A DNA stretch of 64,000 nt from Gracilimonas sp. (GTDB lineage: Bacteria; Bacteroidota; Rhodothermia; Balneolales; Balneolaceae): positions 1,612,001 through 1,676,000 of the forward strand of contig NZ_JABURM010000005.1 of NCBI RefSeq assembly GCF_014762685.1, read 5' to 3'. The notes beneath the pieces were generated by a model that saw only the letters and a list, made by a program, of their open reading frames with translations, had not been told where the DNA came from and searched no databases. Made by a program: the position numbers and the translations under genes. Shown here in pieces: positions 9,595 to 19,713 of this stretch. The first letter of the stretch is position 1, and every line of letters begins with the position of its first letter.

Positions 9595-11082
9595 TTATTG
9601 ATCCCACCAAACCGGAGTTAATGGTTCATCAGGACCTTGTGTACTAACAGCAGCATTGTAGTTTTCTGTGTTGTTAGATACTTCACTACTTGGATACGTA
9701 AAACGTAACGGTATCTGATTCAATACACCCCAAGGATTTGGAGTAAGAACAGGAAAACCAGTACGTCTCCATTCAGACCATGCTTCATATCCGTTCGGGA
9801 ATAAAGCAATCCATTTCTGTGAACCAACCAGCTCTTCCCAGTTGTTAGTGTCATAAGCTACACCGGCTTGCGCAATGTAATTTGCAAAATCGGTGGCTTC
9901 ATATACACCCCACTGATTCCAGGAAGCTTCGATACCTGCATAATAATGATCTTCAGCTACTCCGGCGATCCATCCGCGTTCCACGGCCTCAGCCTGAGCA
10001 AGCTCCATTTCTGCAACCGTAATAATCGGAAGTCCGGCATCCTGAATGCCAACACCAGGTCCACCGGCACCAATAGCGGCACCAGGGAAGGAGATCTCAG
10101 CATTAGGAGTGTCACCTGCGTTCTCAGCAAATGGCATACCTATTATCTCATTGAACTCTACTACACCATCGTTATCGCTGTAGTTTGGAGCAGGATTAGC
10201 AAAAACCAAAATGCGGCTATCGCTGATACCTTTCATGTAGTCAGCCATAGTTTCAGAGATCGCATAGTCCGTACGGGTTCTGAATCGTGTGTACCATGGG
10301 TTTTCATTATCAGCACTTGCCAGGTAAGGATACAATACGTCCTCTGTGATAACGCCGTCACTGATAGCATCAGCGAATTCGTTTTCAGCCAGAGTCAATG
10401 ATGCTCCTGTGGTTTCTGATAATCTAAGTGCTGCCCTGGCTCTAAGACTATTAGCAAATTCGATCCATTTCTGCATATCACCTTCGAACAGTATATCACC
10501 GTTCACGGCAGCAGAACCAAGATCGATCTGATCAGCAGCTTCTTTTAACTGAGTAATGATATCTGTGTAGATATCTTCCTGCAGATCATAAGCCGGCTGA
10601 AGATTTTCTCTACCCTTAAGTGCTTCAGAGTAAGGAACCATCCCCCAGCGATCAGTAATCATTTGCAAAAAGTATGCCTTCAGTATTCGGGCAACGGCAA
10701 TTTGATTGGCGTTACTACCACCTGAAAGAACGTCAGCGGCTGTTTCAGCGTTTGAGTTCAGATCAATGATGGTTTGCAAATCCTGAAGAGGACCAGTATA
10801 CCAACCGTTAAAATCAGCGTTAACTGACCTATACTCCTGAGCTTCAGTATACTGCGTTTCTGTAATATACTGAACCCAGATTGTTCCCATAACGGCGCCT
10901 ACTTTATCACTCATGCTGCGCTGAGCATTTGTAAGTAGTAGTTCTGTTCTAACCTGAGAAGGATTATTTGGATCAACGTTAACGCTTCCAAAGTCCTCAC
11001 AACCTATGAACAGTCCCGTCAGTAACATAACAAGAACTAGTTTCTTTGCTGCTTTCATATAATTGTTATTTAAAAAATTCAT
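9595..11082 (-). CDS. SusD/RagB-family lipoprotein 1 (SusD-like_2 type)
   Basis: 495-residue outer-membrane lipoprotein partner of the SusC-type transporter that precedes it by 20 bp. The lipobox is LFIGC, followed by EDFGSVNVDPNNPSQV, a start typical of the SusD-like_2 subgroup. TPR-like helices follow, and the C-terminus carries the SusD-typical YEAWSEWRRTG and PLRFTYPSSE segments. By family knowledge it caps SusC and binds the imported ligand at the cell surface; the ligand is unknown. The first ATG was kept because AGATTATTATGAA around it is also found at the start of SusD2. A second in-frame ATG eight codons later would also give a good signal peptide. Confidence 0.93.
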   Translation of the reverse strand: MNFLNNNYMKAAKKLVLVMLLTGLFIGCEDFGSVNVDPNNPSQVRTELLLTNAQRSMSDKVGAVMGTIWVQYITETQYTEAQEYRSVNADFNGWYTGPLQDLQTIIDLNSNAETAADVLSGGSNANQIAVARILKAYFLQMITDRWGMVPYSEALKGRENLQPAYDLQEDIYTDIITQLKEAADQIDLGSAAVNGDILFEGDMQKWIEFANSLRARAALRLSETTGASLTLAENEFADAISDGVITEDVLYPYLASADNENPWYTRFRTRTDYAISETMADYMKGISDSRILVFANPAPNYSDNDGVVEFNEIIGMPFAENAGDTPNAEISFPGAAIGAGGPGVGIQDAGLPIITVAEMELAQAEAVERGWIAGVAEDHYYAGIEASWNQWGVYEATDFANYIAQAGVAYDTNNWEELVGSQKWIALFPNGYEAWSEWRRTGFPVLTPNPWGVLNQIPLRFTYPSSEVSNNTENYNAAVSTQGPDEPLTPVWWDQ

Positions 11083-11102
11083 AATAATCTGTCTCCTATG
11101 AT

Positions 11103-14100
11103 TTAAAATCCAACATTGATGTTAAGTCCAAAGGAGCGTGTACCCGGCAGAGTACCACCTTCCCAGAATCCAAATCCGGTTGAATTATTCTGAATGGCTG
11201 AAGGATCAACTCCGTCAACACTAGAATAGATCAGCAATGGATTCATGGCAACCAATGACACACTTGCGCGGTTAACTGGCAATTTCTCAAGCATATTAGC
11301 TGATAAATTGTATGTTAACTCAATTTCCCGGAGCTTGATATAGCTTGCATCTTCCAGCCATAGCTCTCTATTATAGAATTGAGTACCAAAATAGGTCACG
11401 GCATCAACTAAGTATGCCACGTCATTTCCATTATTATCAACACCTTCAAGAAGAACTCCACCTGAGTTTGATCCAGCTTGATCCAACGGTATAGATGGAC
11501 CTCCAATAGGATTACCATTAGAGTCAAGTAATGGGTCACGTAATGGATTTCCTAAGGTATTGTTTCCAACAGTCTCTGCAGTCAATCCAGAATAAGCTCC
11601 GAACATTCTTGTAATTGAATAGAACTTTCCGCCTTTTTGGAACTCAATGAACGCCCCAAAAGAGAAGTTCTTGTAGTTCACATCAAGGTTGAATCCACCA
11701 TTCCAATCTGGAAGAATGTTTCCAAGGTCCTTATTGTACTCTAACTCATAACCTGTACCACTGGAGTTAATGATCGGTTTTCCATTATCATGATATAATG
11801 TTCCACCGGCATAACTAGAGGTAATAGCTCTACCCCATTCTTTTCCTTCTTCAGCATATAATTGTAAACCAAAATATGCACTTTCAAGAAGTCGGGTATC
11901 GATACCTTCGGCTAGCTCATCTACTACAGATTTGCTCTTAGCCCAGTTTAGATTGAAATCTACAGTCAGGTCTCTTTGTTCAACAGCAGTAGCACCTAAT
12001 GCAACTTCCCAACCGGTGGTAGTAAATCTACCGGCGTTTACAAGGGTTGCGCTGTAACCACTGGATCCGGGAGCATCGAGCTGAAGGATCTCATTCTCGC
12101 GAACAGAGTTGTAATAAGTTACATCCGTTCTGACACGTCCATTCAGGAACCGCAGATCCATACCCAACTCATAGTCGGACGAAATAGCCGGCTCTAAATC
12201 AGGGTTAGATAGTACGTTTGGAATAGACTGTGTAGGCTGGCTGCCATACGGAGTAGAGCTGTTAAACGTTTGCAATATTCTGTATGGATCAAGGTCGTTA
12301 CCTACCTGTGCAACAGAGGCTCTGATCTTACCAAAGCTCAGGATGTTCTGATCACTGAATGCGTCGAACTCTGTGAATACCAAACTACCGGACAAACCGT
12401 AGTAGAGGTAAGAGTTATTGTCTACAGGAAGTGCAGACGACCAGTCATTTCTCAAAGAAGCATCAATGTAAGCAAGATCTCTGTAACCAAGAGTTACTGT
12501 ACCGAAAAGACTACGGACTTCTTTTTCTTCTTTATAGCTTGAAACATCAGGTCTGTTGATAGATGCATCAATATTAAAGAAGTTAGGTGTAGAAAGCCCT
12601 CCTACTGTCTGCTGGATAACAGAACTGTAGTTTTGGGTTAGGATGTTACCACCCAGATATCCTGATAATGAGAAATCCTCAAAATCTTTATTGAATTTAG
12701 CACCACCTTCGTAGTTCACTTCACGTCTTGAACGCTGTGCAATATAGTACCAGTCTTCTTCCAATCCACCGGTACCAATACGGTCTTCAGCAGTAAAGGA
12801 ATACTGATCAAGGTGTAGCTTACCGATCAGCTCAAGATTGTCATTCACATTGTAAGAAAGATTGTAGTTACCGTAAACACGGTCTCTGTCATCATTCTGA
12901 ACATTTTCATAAACGGTGAAATATGGGCTATCCCAATACAGCGGACGAAGGTTTGTCGCAGAACGGATATTCCATGACATGATAGTACCGTCTTCTGCAC
13001 GGTAATGTTTCAGCTTATCCATGTCTAACTGACGCTGGAACCACTGATTCATCGACTGAACAGGGTTACCCTGAGCCGCAGAGTAACCAGTTGCCGGACG
13101 GCCTTTACCCTGAGTATTCACATAATTAAATGCAACACTTGAGGTCAGCTTGTTGTTGTGGTTCAATGAACCATTGAAGTTAACTGCCGTCTTGTCAAGG
13201 GTTGAATTTGGGAATACGCCACCTTGATTAGTGTTGGTTAAACCAGCACGGTAAGCAGCGTTGCTTGAACCACCGGAAATAGAAAGTTTATTAGAAACCC
13301 TTACTCCGGTATCATAGAAATTACGAATATTATCTTTGTTTGGTGTCAACGGTACTTCTTTACCGTAGTCACTTACTCCGTCACCATCAAAGTCAGCATC
13401 AAACCAAGACCACCATGGACGATACATACTTCCATCCATTTTTGGACCCCAACTTTCATCGGCAGCATAGTTCAAACCGTTGTAGGTTTGTCCGTCAGCC
13501 GGGTCTGTATATTGAATAAAATCCTGTGTATAACCACCTGCGTATTGATTCTGATATTCAGGCAAGATGTACACATTCTCAAAGTAGGTGCTGTTAGAAT
13601 AGTCGATTCTCACCGGCTGATCCTCACCCATTTGGCCACTCTTGGTAGTAATAAGAATTACACCGTTTGCCGCACGGTTACCATACAAAGCAGATGCAGC
13701 AGCACCTTTAAGTACAGAAACGTTAGCAACACTGCTCAGATCAATATCAGAAGCGAGGTTACCCAAATCACGACCACGGGCACTACCACCGCCGGATACC
13801 AGGAATGAGCTGTTATCAACAGGAGTTCCGTCAATAACGAATAAAGGTTGTCCATCAGAAAGTCCGTTTACACCACGGATCCGGATTCTTTGCGAACCAC
13901 CCATCGTTGGACTCTGAATAACCTGTACACCGGAAACTTTCCCGGCAAGTGCACCAACAACGCTGTTCTGGTCAATGCGTGCCAGGGCATCGGCATCAAC
14001 CTCTTGAACGGAATAACCTAATGATTTCTGCTCACGGCTTACACCAAAAGCGGTTACCACAACATCCTCTAACATCTGAATATCTTGTGCTAACTCGAAA

Positions 14101-14390
14101 TCAAAAGAGTTGTTATTTGCGTTTACTGTGATTTCACGTTCAATGGTAATGTATCCAACGGAACTTACACGAAATGTATAAGTACCATATTCCACACCAT
14201 CAATAGTGTATTCACCATCAATATTTGTTGCAGAACCGGTTGATAAATCCGCGATATAAATCGCAACCTGTGGTATAGGTTCACCAGTTTCTGCATCAGT
14301 AACAGTACCAGTAACTGTTGTAGTCTGCGCAAATGCAGCTGAAACAGTTACCAAGACCATGAATAGACTGATTAGTAGCTTTTTTAACAT
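11103..14390 (-). CDS. SusC/RagA-family TonB-dependent transporter 1
   Basis: 1095-residue outer-membrane transporter. A signal peptide ending AAFAQ is followed by a carboxypeptidase-regulatory-like beta-sandwich (about 25-110), a plug domain with GALAGKVSGVQV and RIRIRGVNGLSDGQPLFVIDG (about 140-190), NVSVLKGAAASALYG (about 225) and a 22-strand barrel ending in an aromatic-type C-terminus (LNINVGF). This is the SusC architecture. It is transcribed first, with SusD1 right behind it. No glycoside hydrolase, sulfatase, peptidase or anti-sigma/ECF regulator is nearby, so the nutrient cannot be deduced. It is divergent from GWxTD lipoprotein 2 across about 200 bp. Confidence 0.96.
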   Translation of the reverse strand: MLKKLLISLFMVLVTVSAAFAQTTTVTGTVTDAETGEPIPQVAIYIADLSTGSATNIDGEYTIDGVEYGTYTFRVSSVGYITIEREITVNANNNSFDFELAQDIQMLEDVVVTAFGVSREQKSLGYSVQEVDADALARIDQNSVVGALAGKVSGVQVIQSPTMGGSQRIRIRGVNGLSDGQPLFVIDGTPVDNSSFLVSGGGSARGRDLGNLASDIDLSSVANVSVLKGAAASALYGNRAANGVILITTKSGQMGEDQPVRIDYSNSTYFENVYILPEYQNQYAGGYTQDFIQYTDPADGQTYNGLNYAADESWGPKMDGSMYRPWWSWFDADFDGDGVSDYGKEVPLTPNKDNIRNFYDTGVRVSNKLSISGGSSNAAYRAGLTNTNQGGVFPNSTLDKTAVNFNGSLNHNNKLTSSVAFNYVNTQGKGRPATGYSAAQGNPVQSMNQWFQRQLDMDKLKHYRAEDGTIMSWNIRSATNLRPLYWDSPYFTVYENVQNDDRDRVYGNYNLSYNVNDNLELIGKLHLDQYSFTAEDRIGTGGLEEDWYYIAQRSRREVNYEGGAKFNKDFEDFSLSGYLGGNILTQNYSSVIQQTVGGLSTPNFFNIDASINRPDVSSYKEEKEVRSLFGTVTLGYRDLAYIDASLRNDWSSALPVDNNSYLYYGLSGSLVFTEFDAFSDQNILSFGKIRASVAQVGNDLDPYRILQTFNSSTPYGSQPTQSIPNVLSNPDLEPAISSDYELGMDLRFLNGRVRTDVTYYNSVRENEILQLDAPGSSGYSATLVNAGRFTTTGWEVALGATAVEQRDLTVDFNLNWAKSKSVVDELAEGIDTRLLESAYFGLQLYAEEGKEWGRAITSSYAGGTLYHDNGKPIINSSGTGYELEYNKDLGNILPDWNGGFNLDVNYKNFSFGAFIEFQKGGKFYSITRMFGAYSGLTAETVGNNTLGNPLRDPLLDSNGNPIGGPSIPLDQAGSNSGGVLLEGVDNNGNDVAYLVDAVTYFGTQFYNRELWLEDASYIKLREIELTYNLSANMLEKLPVNRASVSLVAMNPLLIYSSVDGVDPSAIQNNSTGFGFWEGGTLPGTRSFGLNINVGF

Positions 14391-14589
14391 ACTAGGTCCC
14401 TTTTTAGTTAATTGTTTAATGAACCGTGATAATAATTAATAATATCGTTCCCATCAATAAATTTTATAACAATTATTTACATTTGAAAACCACTACACGG
14501 ATCAAACATTTTTAAAAAATGAACTATAATAAATAGAAAGACCCTTTGTTTATAGTTACATTAGCGAAAAAGAACTCAATTATTGCATT

Positions 14590-16017
14590 ATGACTGACAA
14601 AATTCATCTACTTATTGCAGGCCTTATACTTAGCACATTTTTGATTTTGTCCGGTTGCTCTAATACATACCATGATGAAATAGACCGGGGAGCAGGGTAT
14701 GATTTCAGGCCGGGTTATCCCGAACTTCGCTTAGCTGCTACGGGATTTGTGGATGAATTCGACGATTCTTACATCGTGGTATCCGGTGATATTGTTTATG
14801 GAAGCTTGGTTTATTCCGGAAAAGACGGCATATATAAAGCTGATTTAAATATTGAAATTCAAATACTTGAGACTGAGAATAACAATGTAGTTATACGGGA
14901 AAACTACTCTGAAACTATTTCTGATGAAAACCGGAATATTGTAAACAGTCAGGATGTTGAAAGGTTTGAATATCAATATGAGGTATCGCCGGGAGAGTAT
15001 ACGGTACAAGTGATCGTTATTGATGAGACATCCGGCCGACAAACTTCACGGTCTACTAAAACCTCCATTCCCAATCCGCAGGATAGTAATTCTCATATCA
15101 CTGAGATCAGGCTGTTAGGTAAAGATGCTTCCGGTAAAAACAGTGAATTTAATCAAGCTACCACCTATGATATTCCGTCCCGGCTTGATTCCCTGAAGTT
15201 TATTTTTCAGGTCACCAATAATAATCCCGAAGAGCCCATTGAGATAGAAACACGGCTGCTTAAATTCAAAGCAGACACCAGTGTGGCCCGGCCCATGAAT
15301 TTTGTAAACTATTCTCCTTCTACTTTACCCTATGTTGGGATAGACTATGATGAATTTGATATCATACAATCTTCAAGCAGGAGACTCAACCAGCCGGGAA
15401 GTGTAATCATTGAACTTGCTTTTGAAAATCTTGCCAGGGGAAATTACCGGCTTGAAGTCACCTCAAATGAAGGTGAAGACAATGAGCTTTACAAGGGGCG
15501 GGCGTTTGGCATAAAAAGTCCTAATTATCCTTCTCTTAAAACTGCTGAGGAATTGGCCCGGCCTCTTGCTTACCTAATGAGTGATAAAGAATACGATCAA
15601 ATCATAGCTATTAAAGATCCTGATTCCCTAAAAACTGCCGTTGACCGGTTTTGGCTCTCCAATATCAAAAATTCAACCATTGCCAGAAATGTAATTTCGA
15701 TGTATTACCAAAGGGTTGAAGAGGCTAATAAACAGTTTTCCAATTTTAAAGAAGGCTGGAAAACGGATCCCGGTATGATCTATATTTTATTTGGTCCGCC
15801 ATGGTACAATCAAATGTTTGGCGATAAGATGTACTGGTCGTATTCTTATAACAGAAATGACCCGGAAAAGAATTTCGTTTTTACACGAACAAAACTGAAT
15901 ACTAAGTATTACCCCTTTAACAATTACCTGCTCGAACGAGCAAATTATTATTACAGCATCCAGTATTCTCAAATAGAACGATGGCTTTCCGGCAGCATCT
16001 TGAACACAAACCTTTAA
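14590..16017 (+). CDS. GWxTD-domain lipoprotein 2
   Basis: 475-residue paralogue of the protein at 7311-8738, the same length. The lipobox LSGC is followed by SNTYHDEIDRGAGYDF. The C-terminal domain carries RFWLSNIKNSTIARNVISMYY, GWKTD near residue 389 and YILFGPP. It ends KYYPFNNYLLE and WLSGSIL, as do the others. Transcription diverges from SusC1, so the two probably share a regulatory gap; a strong hairpin terminator lies 30 bp after the stop. The function is unknown; being a lipoprotein points to the envelope. Confidence 0.9.
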   Translation: MTDKIHLLIAGLILSTFLILSGCSNTYHDEIDRGAGYDFRPGYPELRLAATGFVDEFDDSYIVVSGDIVYGSLVYSGKDGIYKADLNIEIQILETENNNVVIRENYSETISDENRNIVNSQDVERFEYQYEVSPGEYTVQVIVIDETSGRQTSRSTKTSIPNPQDSNSHITEIRLLGKDASGKNSEFNQATTYDIPSRLDSLKFIFQVTNNNPEEPIEIETRLLKFKADTSVARPMNFVNYSPSTLPYVGIDYDEFDIIQSSSRRLNQPGSVIIELAFENLARGNYRLEVTSNEGEDNELYKGRAFGIKSPNYPSLKTAEELARPLAYLMSDKEYDQIIAIKDPDSLKTAVDRFWLSNIKNSTIARNVISMYYQRVEEANKQFSNFKEGWKTDPGMIYILFGPPWYNQMFGDKMYWSYSYNRNDPEKNFVFTRTKLNTKYYPFNNYLLERANYYYSIQYSQIERWLSGSILNTNL

Positions 16018-16045
16018 GTGAGTGTTTGTTATATATGCAAAATAC

Positions 16046-16083
16046 AAAAAAAGCCTCCTGGACTGAATCAGGAGGCTTTTTTA
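16046..16083. terminator. bidirectional terminator after GWxTD lipoprotein 2
   Basis: The stem AGCCTCCTG / CAGGAGGCT has A-tracts on the left and a six-T run on the right, so it works in both directions. It lies 28 bp after the stop codon of the plus-strand gene. Confidence 0.85.
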
Positions 16084-16095
16084 AGTAGTGGCGGG
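16046..16095. repeat. 50-bp direct repeat, copy 1 (terminator plus tRNA 3' end)
   Basis: Identical to 16448-16497 at 49 of 50 positions by direct reading. It contains a perfect-stem terminator (AGCCTCCTG / CAGGAGGCT with flanking A and T runs) and the GTAGTGGCGGG that forms the 3' end of the initiator tRNA in copy 2. Copy 1 also terminates GWxTD lipoprotein 2 on the plus strand. Confidence 0.95.
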
Positions 16096-16166
16096 CCCGC
16101 CGGCGGTCGGATGATAGTCGGATTCGAACCTGCGTCCGCCACTCGGCGGATAAGAGCCCGGCGAGC
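16089..16166 (-). pseudogene. decayed tRNA-Met-like remnant, 5' half lost
   Basis: Read on the minus strand, GCTCGCCGGGCTCTTATCC aligns with the D-arm and anticodon region GCTCGTCGGGCTCATAACC of the intact tRNA at 16491-16563. A T-arm-like GGTTCGAATCC follows, and it ends in the same CCCGCCACTA. Extra GC-rich sequence is inserted in the variable and acceptor regions, and the 5' acceptor half is missing: the GIY-YIG stop codon abuts it. It cannot fold as a normal tRNA. Confidence 0.6.
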
Positions 16167-16423
16167 TTAGTTATATTTCTTCCGGACTTCTCTCCAAACA
16201 TATTCTCGTCCTTTTGCCGACTTTAATTGTTTTTCTCTTTTTAAAGCTTCTTTCTTGGTTTCAAACTCTTCAGTGAACACCAACTCCCAGGGACGATATT
16301 TTATCGTCCATCCTTTCTTGCCTAATTTATTGTGCGATAAAAGACGCTGTTCCAGATTAGCAGTATATCCAATGTAGATCTTATTATGATCCGGTGAGTA
16401 TAGTGTATAAACAATAAAAACAT
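16167..16423 (-). pseudogene. second GIY-YIG nuclease gene with out-of-frame start
   Basis: An intact 84-codon frame reads VFIVYTLYSPDHNK, then IYIGYTANLEQRLLSHN, YRPWELVFTEEF and KREKQLKSAKGREYVWR before a stop, a clear stand-alone GIY-YIG domain. The frame has no ATG, GTG or TTG: the ATG at 16423 is followed by five Ts, where six would bring it into frame. Upstream the frame is closed by TAA at 16442. A one-base loss at the start codon is the simplest reading; a rare start codon or a sequencing error in the homopolymer are alternatives. It lies between two 50-bp direct repeats and abuts the decayed tRNA, antisense and downstream of GWxTD lipoprotein 2. Confidence 0.75.
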
Positions 16424-16447
16424 AATTCCCCGATATATGTTAGATAT

Positions 16448-16485
16448 AAAAAAAGCCTCCTGAACTGAATCAGGAGGCTTTTTTA
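16448..16485 (-). terminator. terminator of initiator tRNA
   Basis: The stem AGCCTCCTG / CAGGAGGCT with loop AACTGAAT, read on the minus strand right after the tRNA, is followed by seven Ts. Confidence 0.85.
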
Positions 16486-16490
16486 AGTAG

Positions 16491-16497
<7 letters not shown>
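16448..16497. repeat. 50-bp direct repeat, copy 2 (terminator plus tRNA 3' end)
   Basis: Intact copy of the repeat at 16046-16095. It comprises the terminator of the initiator tRNA and the first seven bases of that tRNA's 3' end, so the duplication boundary falls inside the tRNA gene. Confidence 0.95.
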
Positions 16498-16563
<66 letters not shown>

Positions 16564-16681
16564 ATGAGATTTACAATATACGAGTTATTCCTGATCGATA
16601 TCAAGCTAAAGTTTCTATTTATTTGGTTCTTCTTTCATCTTATCATTCCCTATTTTCGGGCAAAAATTAAATTTCTTATTT

Positions 16682-17908
16682 ATGATCACAAGCAAAAAAG
16701 CCATTGAATTAGAAAATCAATACGGAGCACATAACTACCACCCCCTTCCGGTTGTGCTGTCCAAAGGTGAGGGCGTATATGTCTGGGATCCAGAGGGAAC
16801 CCGGTATTATGATTTTCTCTCGGCATACTCGGCCGTAAACCAAGGTCACAGCCACCCTAAAATTACAAAAGCGCTAACCGAACAAGCTCAAACATTAAGC
16901 CTGACCTCTCGTGCCTTCTATAATAATGTGTTGGGCGAGTATGAAAAATACGTGACCGAATATTTTGGCTTTGATAAAGTTTTACCCATGAACACCGGAG
17001 CCGAAGGGGTAGAAACCGCAATCAAAATTTGCCGAAAATGGGCCTATGAGAAGAAAGGCGTTCCCGAACAGGAAGCTCAGATCATCGTGCTTGAAAACAA
17101 CTTCCATGGACGCACTACCACTGTCATATCCTTTTCCAATGATCCTGATGCCCGCAAAAACTTTGGGCCTTACACTCCCGGCTTCATCAAGATCCCTTAT
17201 AATGATATTGATGCCCTTCAAGACGCTTTAGCCCAACCAAATGTAGCCGGATTTCTGGTTGAACCTATTCAGGGAGAAGCCGGCGTTGTAGTACCGGACG
17301 ATGGTTACCTTTCTGCCTGTGCAAAATTATGCAAAGAGAATAATGTCCTTTTTATTGCCGATGAGATACAAACCGGAATAGCCAGAACCGGAAACTTACT
17401 GGCCTGCGATCATGAAAGGGTTAAACCCGATATGCTTATTCTCGGTAAAGCTTTATCCGGAGGAGCCTACCCGGTTTCTGCGGTGTTGGCTGATGATGAA
17501 ATTATGGAAGTCATAAAACCCGGTCAGCATGGCTCTACCTATGGCGGAAACCCCCTGGCTTGTAAAGTAGCGATAGCAGCGCTGGAAGTTGTCAAAGATG
17601 AGAAATTGGCGGAGAATGCTCAAAAGCTCGGAGAAATATTCAGGATGGAAATGCAGAAACTGGCAGATGAGTCTGATCTTTTTCTTAAAGTTCGTGGCCG
17701 TGGATTGCTAAACGCCGTCATCATTAACGATTCTCCGGAGAGTGATACCGCCTGGCGGTTTTGTGTGGCTTTAAAAGACAACGGACTCCTCGCCAAGCCT
17801 ACTCACGGGAATATTATTCGCTTTGCCCCGCCCCTGGTTATTACAGAAAAGCAGCTTATGGAATGCGTGGAAATTATTCGAAAAACACATTCCGGCTTTA
17901 AAAAATAG
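16682..17908 (+). CDS. rocD: ornithine aminotransferase
   Basis: 408-residue PLP enzyme of class III that moves the delta-amino group of ornithine to 2-oxoglutarate, giving glutamate semialdehyde/pyrroline-5-carboxylate for arginine and proline interconversion. Diagnostic features are [16 protein letters not shown] at the start, NTGAEG at 104-109, EPIQGEAGV near 194, IADEIQTG with the PLP aspartate at 227, and [15 protein letters not shown] with the Schiff-base lysine at 256. It stands alone between two GWxTD genes on the same strand, unrelated in function to its neighbours. The tRNA lies upstream on the other strand. Confidence 0.93.
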   Translation: MITSKKAIELENQYGAHNYHPLPVVLSKGEGVYVWDPEGTRYYDFLSAYSAVNQGHSHPKITKALTEQAQTLSLTSRAFYNNVLGEYEKYVTEYFGFDKVLPMNTGAEGVETAIKICRKWAYEKKGVPEQEAQIIVLENNFHGRTTTVISFSNDPDARKNFGPYTPGFIKIPYNDIDALQDALAQPNVAGFLVEPIQGEAGVVVPDDGYLSACAKLCKENNVLFIADEIQTGIARTGNLLACDHERVKPDMLILGKALSGGAYPVSAVLADDEIMEVIKPGQHGSTYGGNPLACKVAIAALEVVKDEKLAENAQKLGEIFRMEMQKLADESDLFLKVRGRGLLNAVIINDSPESDTAWRFCVALKDNGLLAKPTHGNIIRFAPPLVITEKQLMECVEIIRKTHSGFKK

Positions 17909-18083
17909 ATCATCACCAGTAATTCAGTTCTGCTTTAAATGTATATCTATATCGCCTTTTATATCATAGGAGGAGGATAAAATTATATTTTTCCACATTT
18001 TATGGGTTGCCTAAATACTTTTTGGCAAAATTTATTGTTTTATTATATGTACTAAAACATGAAATTCCATTGCAGGATACCTT

Positions 18084-19499
18084 ATGGCAACAAGATATTA
18101 TCTTATATTATTACTTGTCTTGCCGATAGCTATTCCCGCATGTTCCAATTCTTATATAAATAAAACAGAGCGGGGAGATGATTTTGATTATAAACCCGGT
18201 TTTCCGGAGCTAAGAATAGCTTCGACGGCATATATTGATACTACAAATAAGGCACATATATTAGTATCAGGTGATATTGTGTACGGCAGCCTTATTTTTT
18301 CAAAAAAAGATGATTCATTAGAAGCCGATTTTAGCGTAATCATTACTGTAACCGAGGAAAGGAATAGTCAAGACCTCTACATAAAAGAAAGTTTTCGCGA
18401 TACACTAAGAGCTGACACTGAGAATGTAATTTATAGTCAGGACGTATCTAAGTTTGAAAGGGACTATCAAATTGCCGCCGGTAATTATACGGTGGAGGTT
18501 CTTTTAATCGACAATAGTTCCCAAAAACAAATAACAAAAACTGTCACTATATCGGTACCGGATGCAGATAATACTGATTCTGCCATTACTAATGTTTCGC
18601 TGCTTGTCAAAAACTCTTCCATAAAAAACTCAGGTTTTACACAAGCCACCACCTACCATATACCTTCAAAATTTGATTCATTAAAGTTTCAGTTTCAGGT
18701 AATCAATAACAGCTCACAATCCGCTTTTAACTTTCAAATGCGTTTGCTAAAATTCCTCAGCGACACCAGCATTGCCCGGCCCCTCAATTTCAGAAATTAT
18801 ACTCCATCAAGCTTGCCATATGTGGGTATAGACTATGATAAATATAATATTTTGGAATCCTCAGTACGATCTTTTGGTCAGCAGGGAAATGTTATCATTG
18901 AATATAATTTTCAAGAGCTGCCAAAAGGGAATTACCGGTTAGAGGTACAATCAGAGGATAATCCGTCCGGGGAAATCTACAAAGCAATAGATTTTAGTAT
19001 AAAAAGCCCAAATTACCCGGCTGTTAAAACCGCTCATGAGCTAGCAGCTCCCCTCTATTATATCATGGATGAAAGTGAATACGATGAACTGATGAAAATG
19101 GATGACCCTCAGGAAATGAAAAACACCATTGATCGTTTTTGGTTGTCCAATATCAAAAACTCTATAACAGCCAAAAACGTCATTTCGCTGTATTACCAAA
19201 GGGTTGAAGAAGCCAATAAACTTTTTTCAAATTTTAAAGCAGGCTGGAAAACAGATCCCGGCATTGTTTACATATTGTTTGGCCCTCCCTTACAAATGGA
19301 TTCGTTTCCCGATGAAATGACTTGGTATTATTCCTATAACCGTTATGATCCGGAGAAAAGGTTTCATTTTGAACTGTCAAAAATCAGATCTAAATATTAC
19401 CCGTTTTATAATTATTTGCTTGAGCGGTCAGGTGATTTATTTAATCCTCAATTAAACCAAATCAGAAAATGGCGTTCCGGAGCAATTTTACAGGATTAA
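18084..19499 (+). CDS. GWxTD-domain lipoprotein 3
   Basis: 471-residue paralogue. The signal peptide ends IPAC, followed by SNSYINKTERGDDFDYKPG. The middle region shares SALPYVGIDYD-like and GNYRLEV segments with copy 2, and the C-terminal domain has RFWLSNIKNS, YYQRVEEANKLFSNFK, GWKTD near residue 387 and VYILFGPP. It converges on SusD2, repeating the arrangement of copy 1 with SusD1; a bidirectional terminator separates them. Its sequence is closer to copy 2 than to copy 1 or 4 by eye. The role is unknown. Confidence 0.9.
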   Translation: MATRYYLILLLVLPIAIPACSNSYINKTERGDDFDYKPGFPELRIASTAYIDTTNKAHILVSGDIVYGSLIFSKKDDSLEADFSVIITVTEERNSQDLYIKESFRDTLRADTENVIYSQDVSKFERDYQIAAGNYTVEVLLIDNSSQKQITKTVTISVPDADNTDSAITNVSLLVKNSSIKNSGFTQATTYHIPSKFDSLKFQFQVINNSSQSAFNFQMRLLKFLSDTSIARPLNFRNYTPSSLPYVGIDYDKYNILESSVRSFGQQGNVIIEYNFQELPKGNYRLEVQSEDNPSGEIYKAIDFSIKSPNYPAVKTAHELAAPLYYIMDESEYDELMKMDDPQEMKNTIDRFWLSNIKNSITAKNVISLYYQRVEEANKLFSNFKAGWKTDPGIVYILFGPPLQMDSFPDEMTWYYSYNRYDPEKRFHFELSKIRSKYYPFYNYLLERSGDLFNPQLNQIRKWRSGAILQD

Positions 19500-19643
19500 A
19501 ATTTAGCCTCGAAAATCCTTAATCAGTGTAACTGCACTTGGCTTTCTAAATTCAAATACAGAGTAAAGTATTTACCGTCTTCAATCCATAATACTGCAAT
19601 TCCACTCTCCGGTTATTTATCAAATTTAATAGTTACCCGAAAT

Positions 19644-19682
19644 AAAAAAAGCCGGCACTCTTAAACTGAGTGCCGGCTTTTA
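19644..19682. terminator. bidirectional terminator between GWxTD3 and SusD2
   Basis: The perfect stem AAAGCCGGCACTC / GAGTGCCGGCTTT has a 7-base loop, a seven-A tract on the left and Ts on the right. It serves both convergent genes. Confidence 0.9.
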
Positions 19683-19713
19683 TAATTTAGTTGATTAGAG
19701 AGTTAAGAAATTA

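Noticed and set aside
9868-10401. Plus-strand open frame of 177 codons opposite SusD1
   Set aside because: It lies fully antisense to a SusD gene with clear family motifs, has no recognisable domain and no plausible start context.
16089-16166. Functional second tRNA with a long variable arm
   Set aside because: The 5' acceptor strand is missing, stems do not pair and extra bases interrupt the acceptor-T junction.
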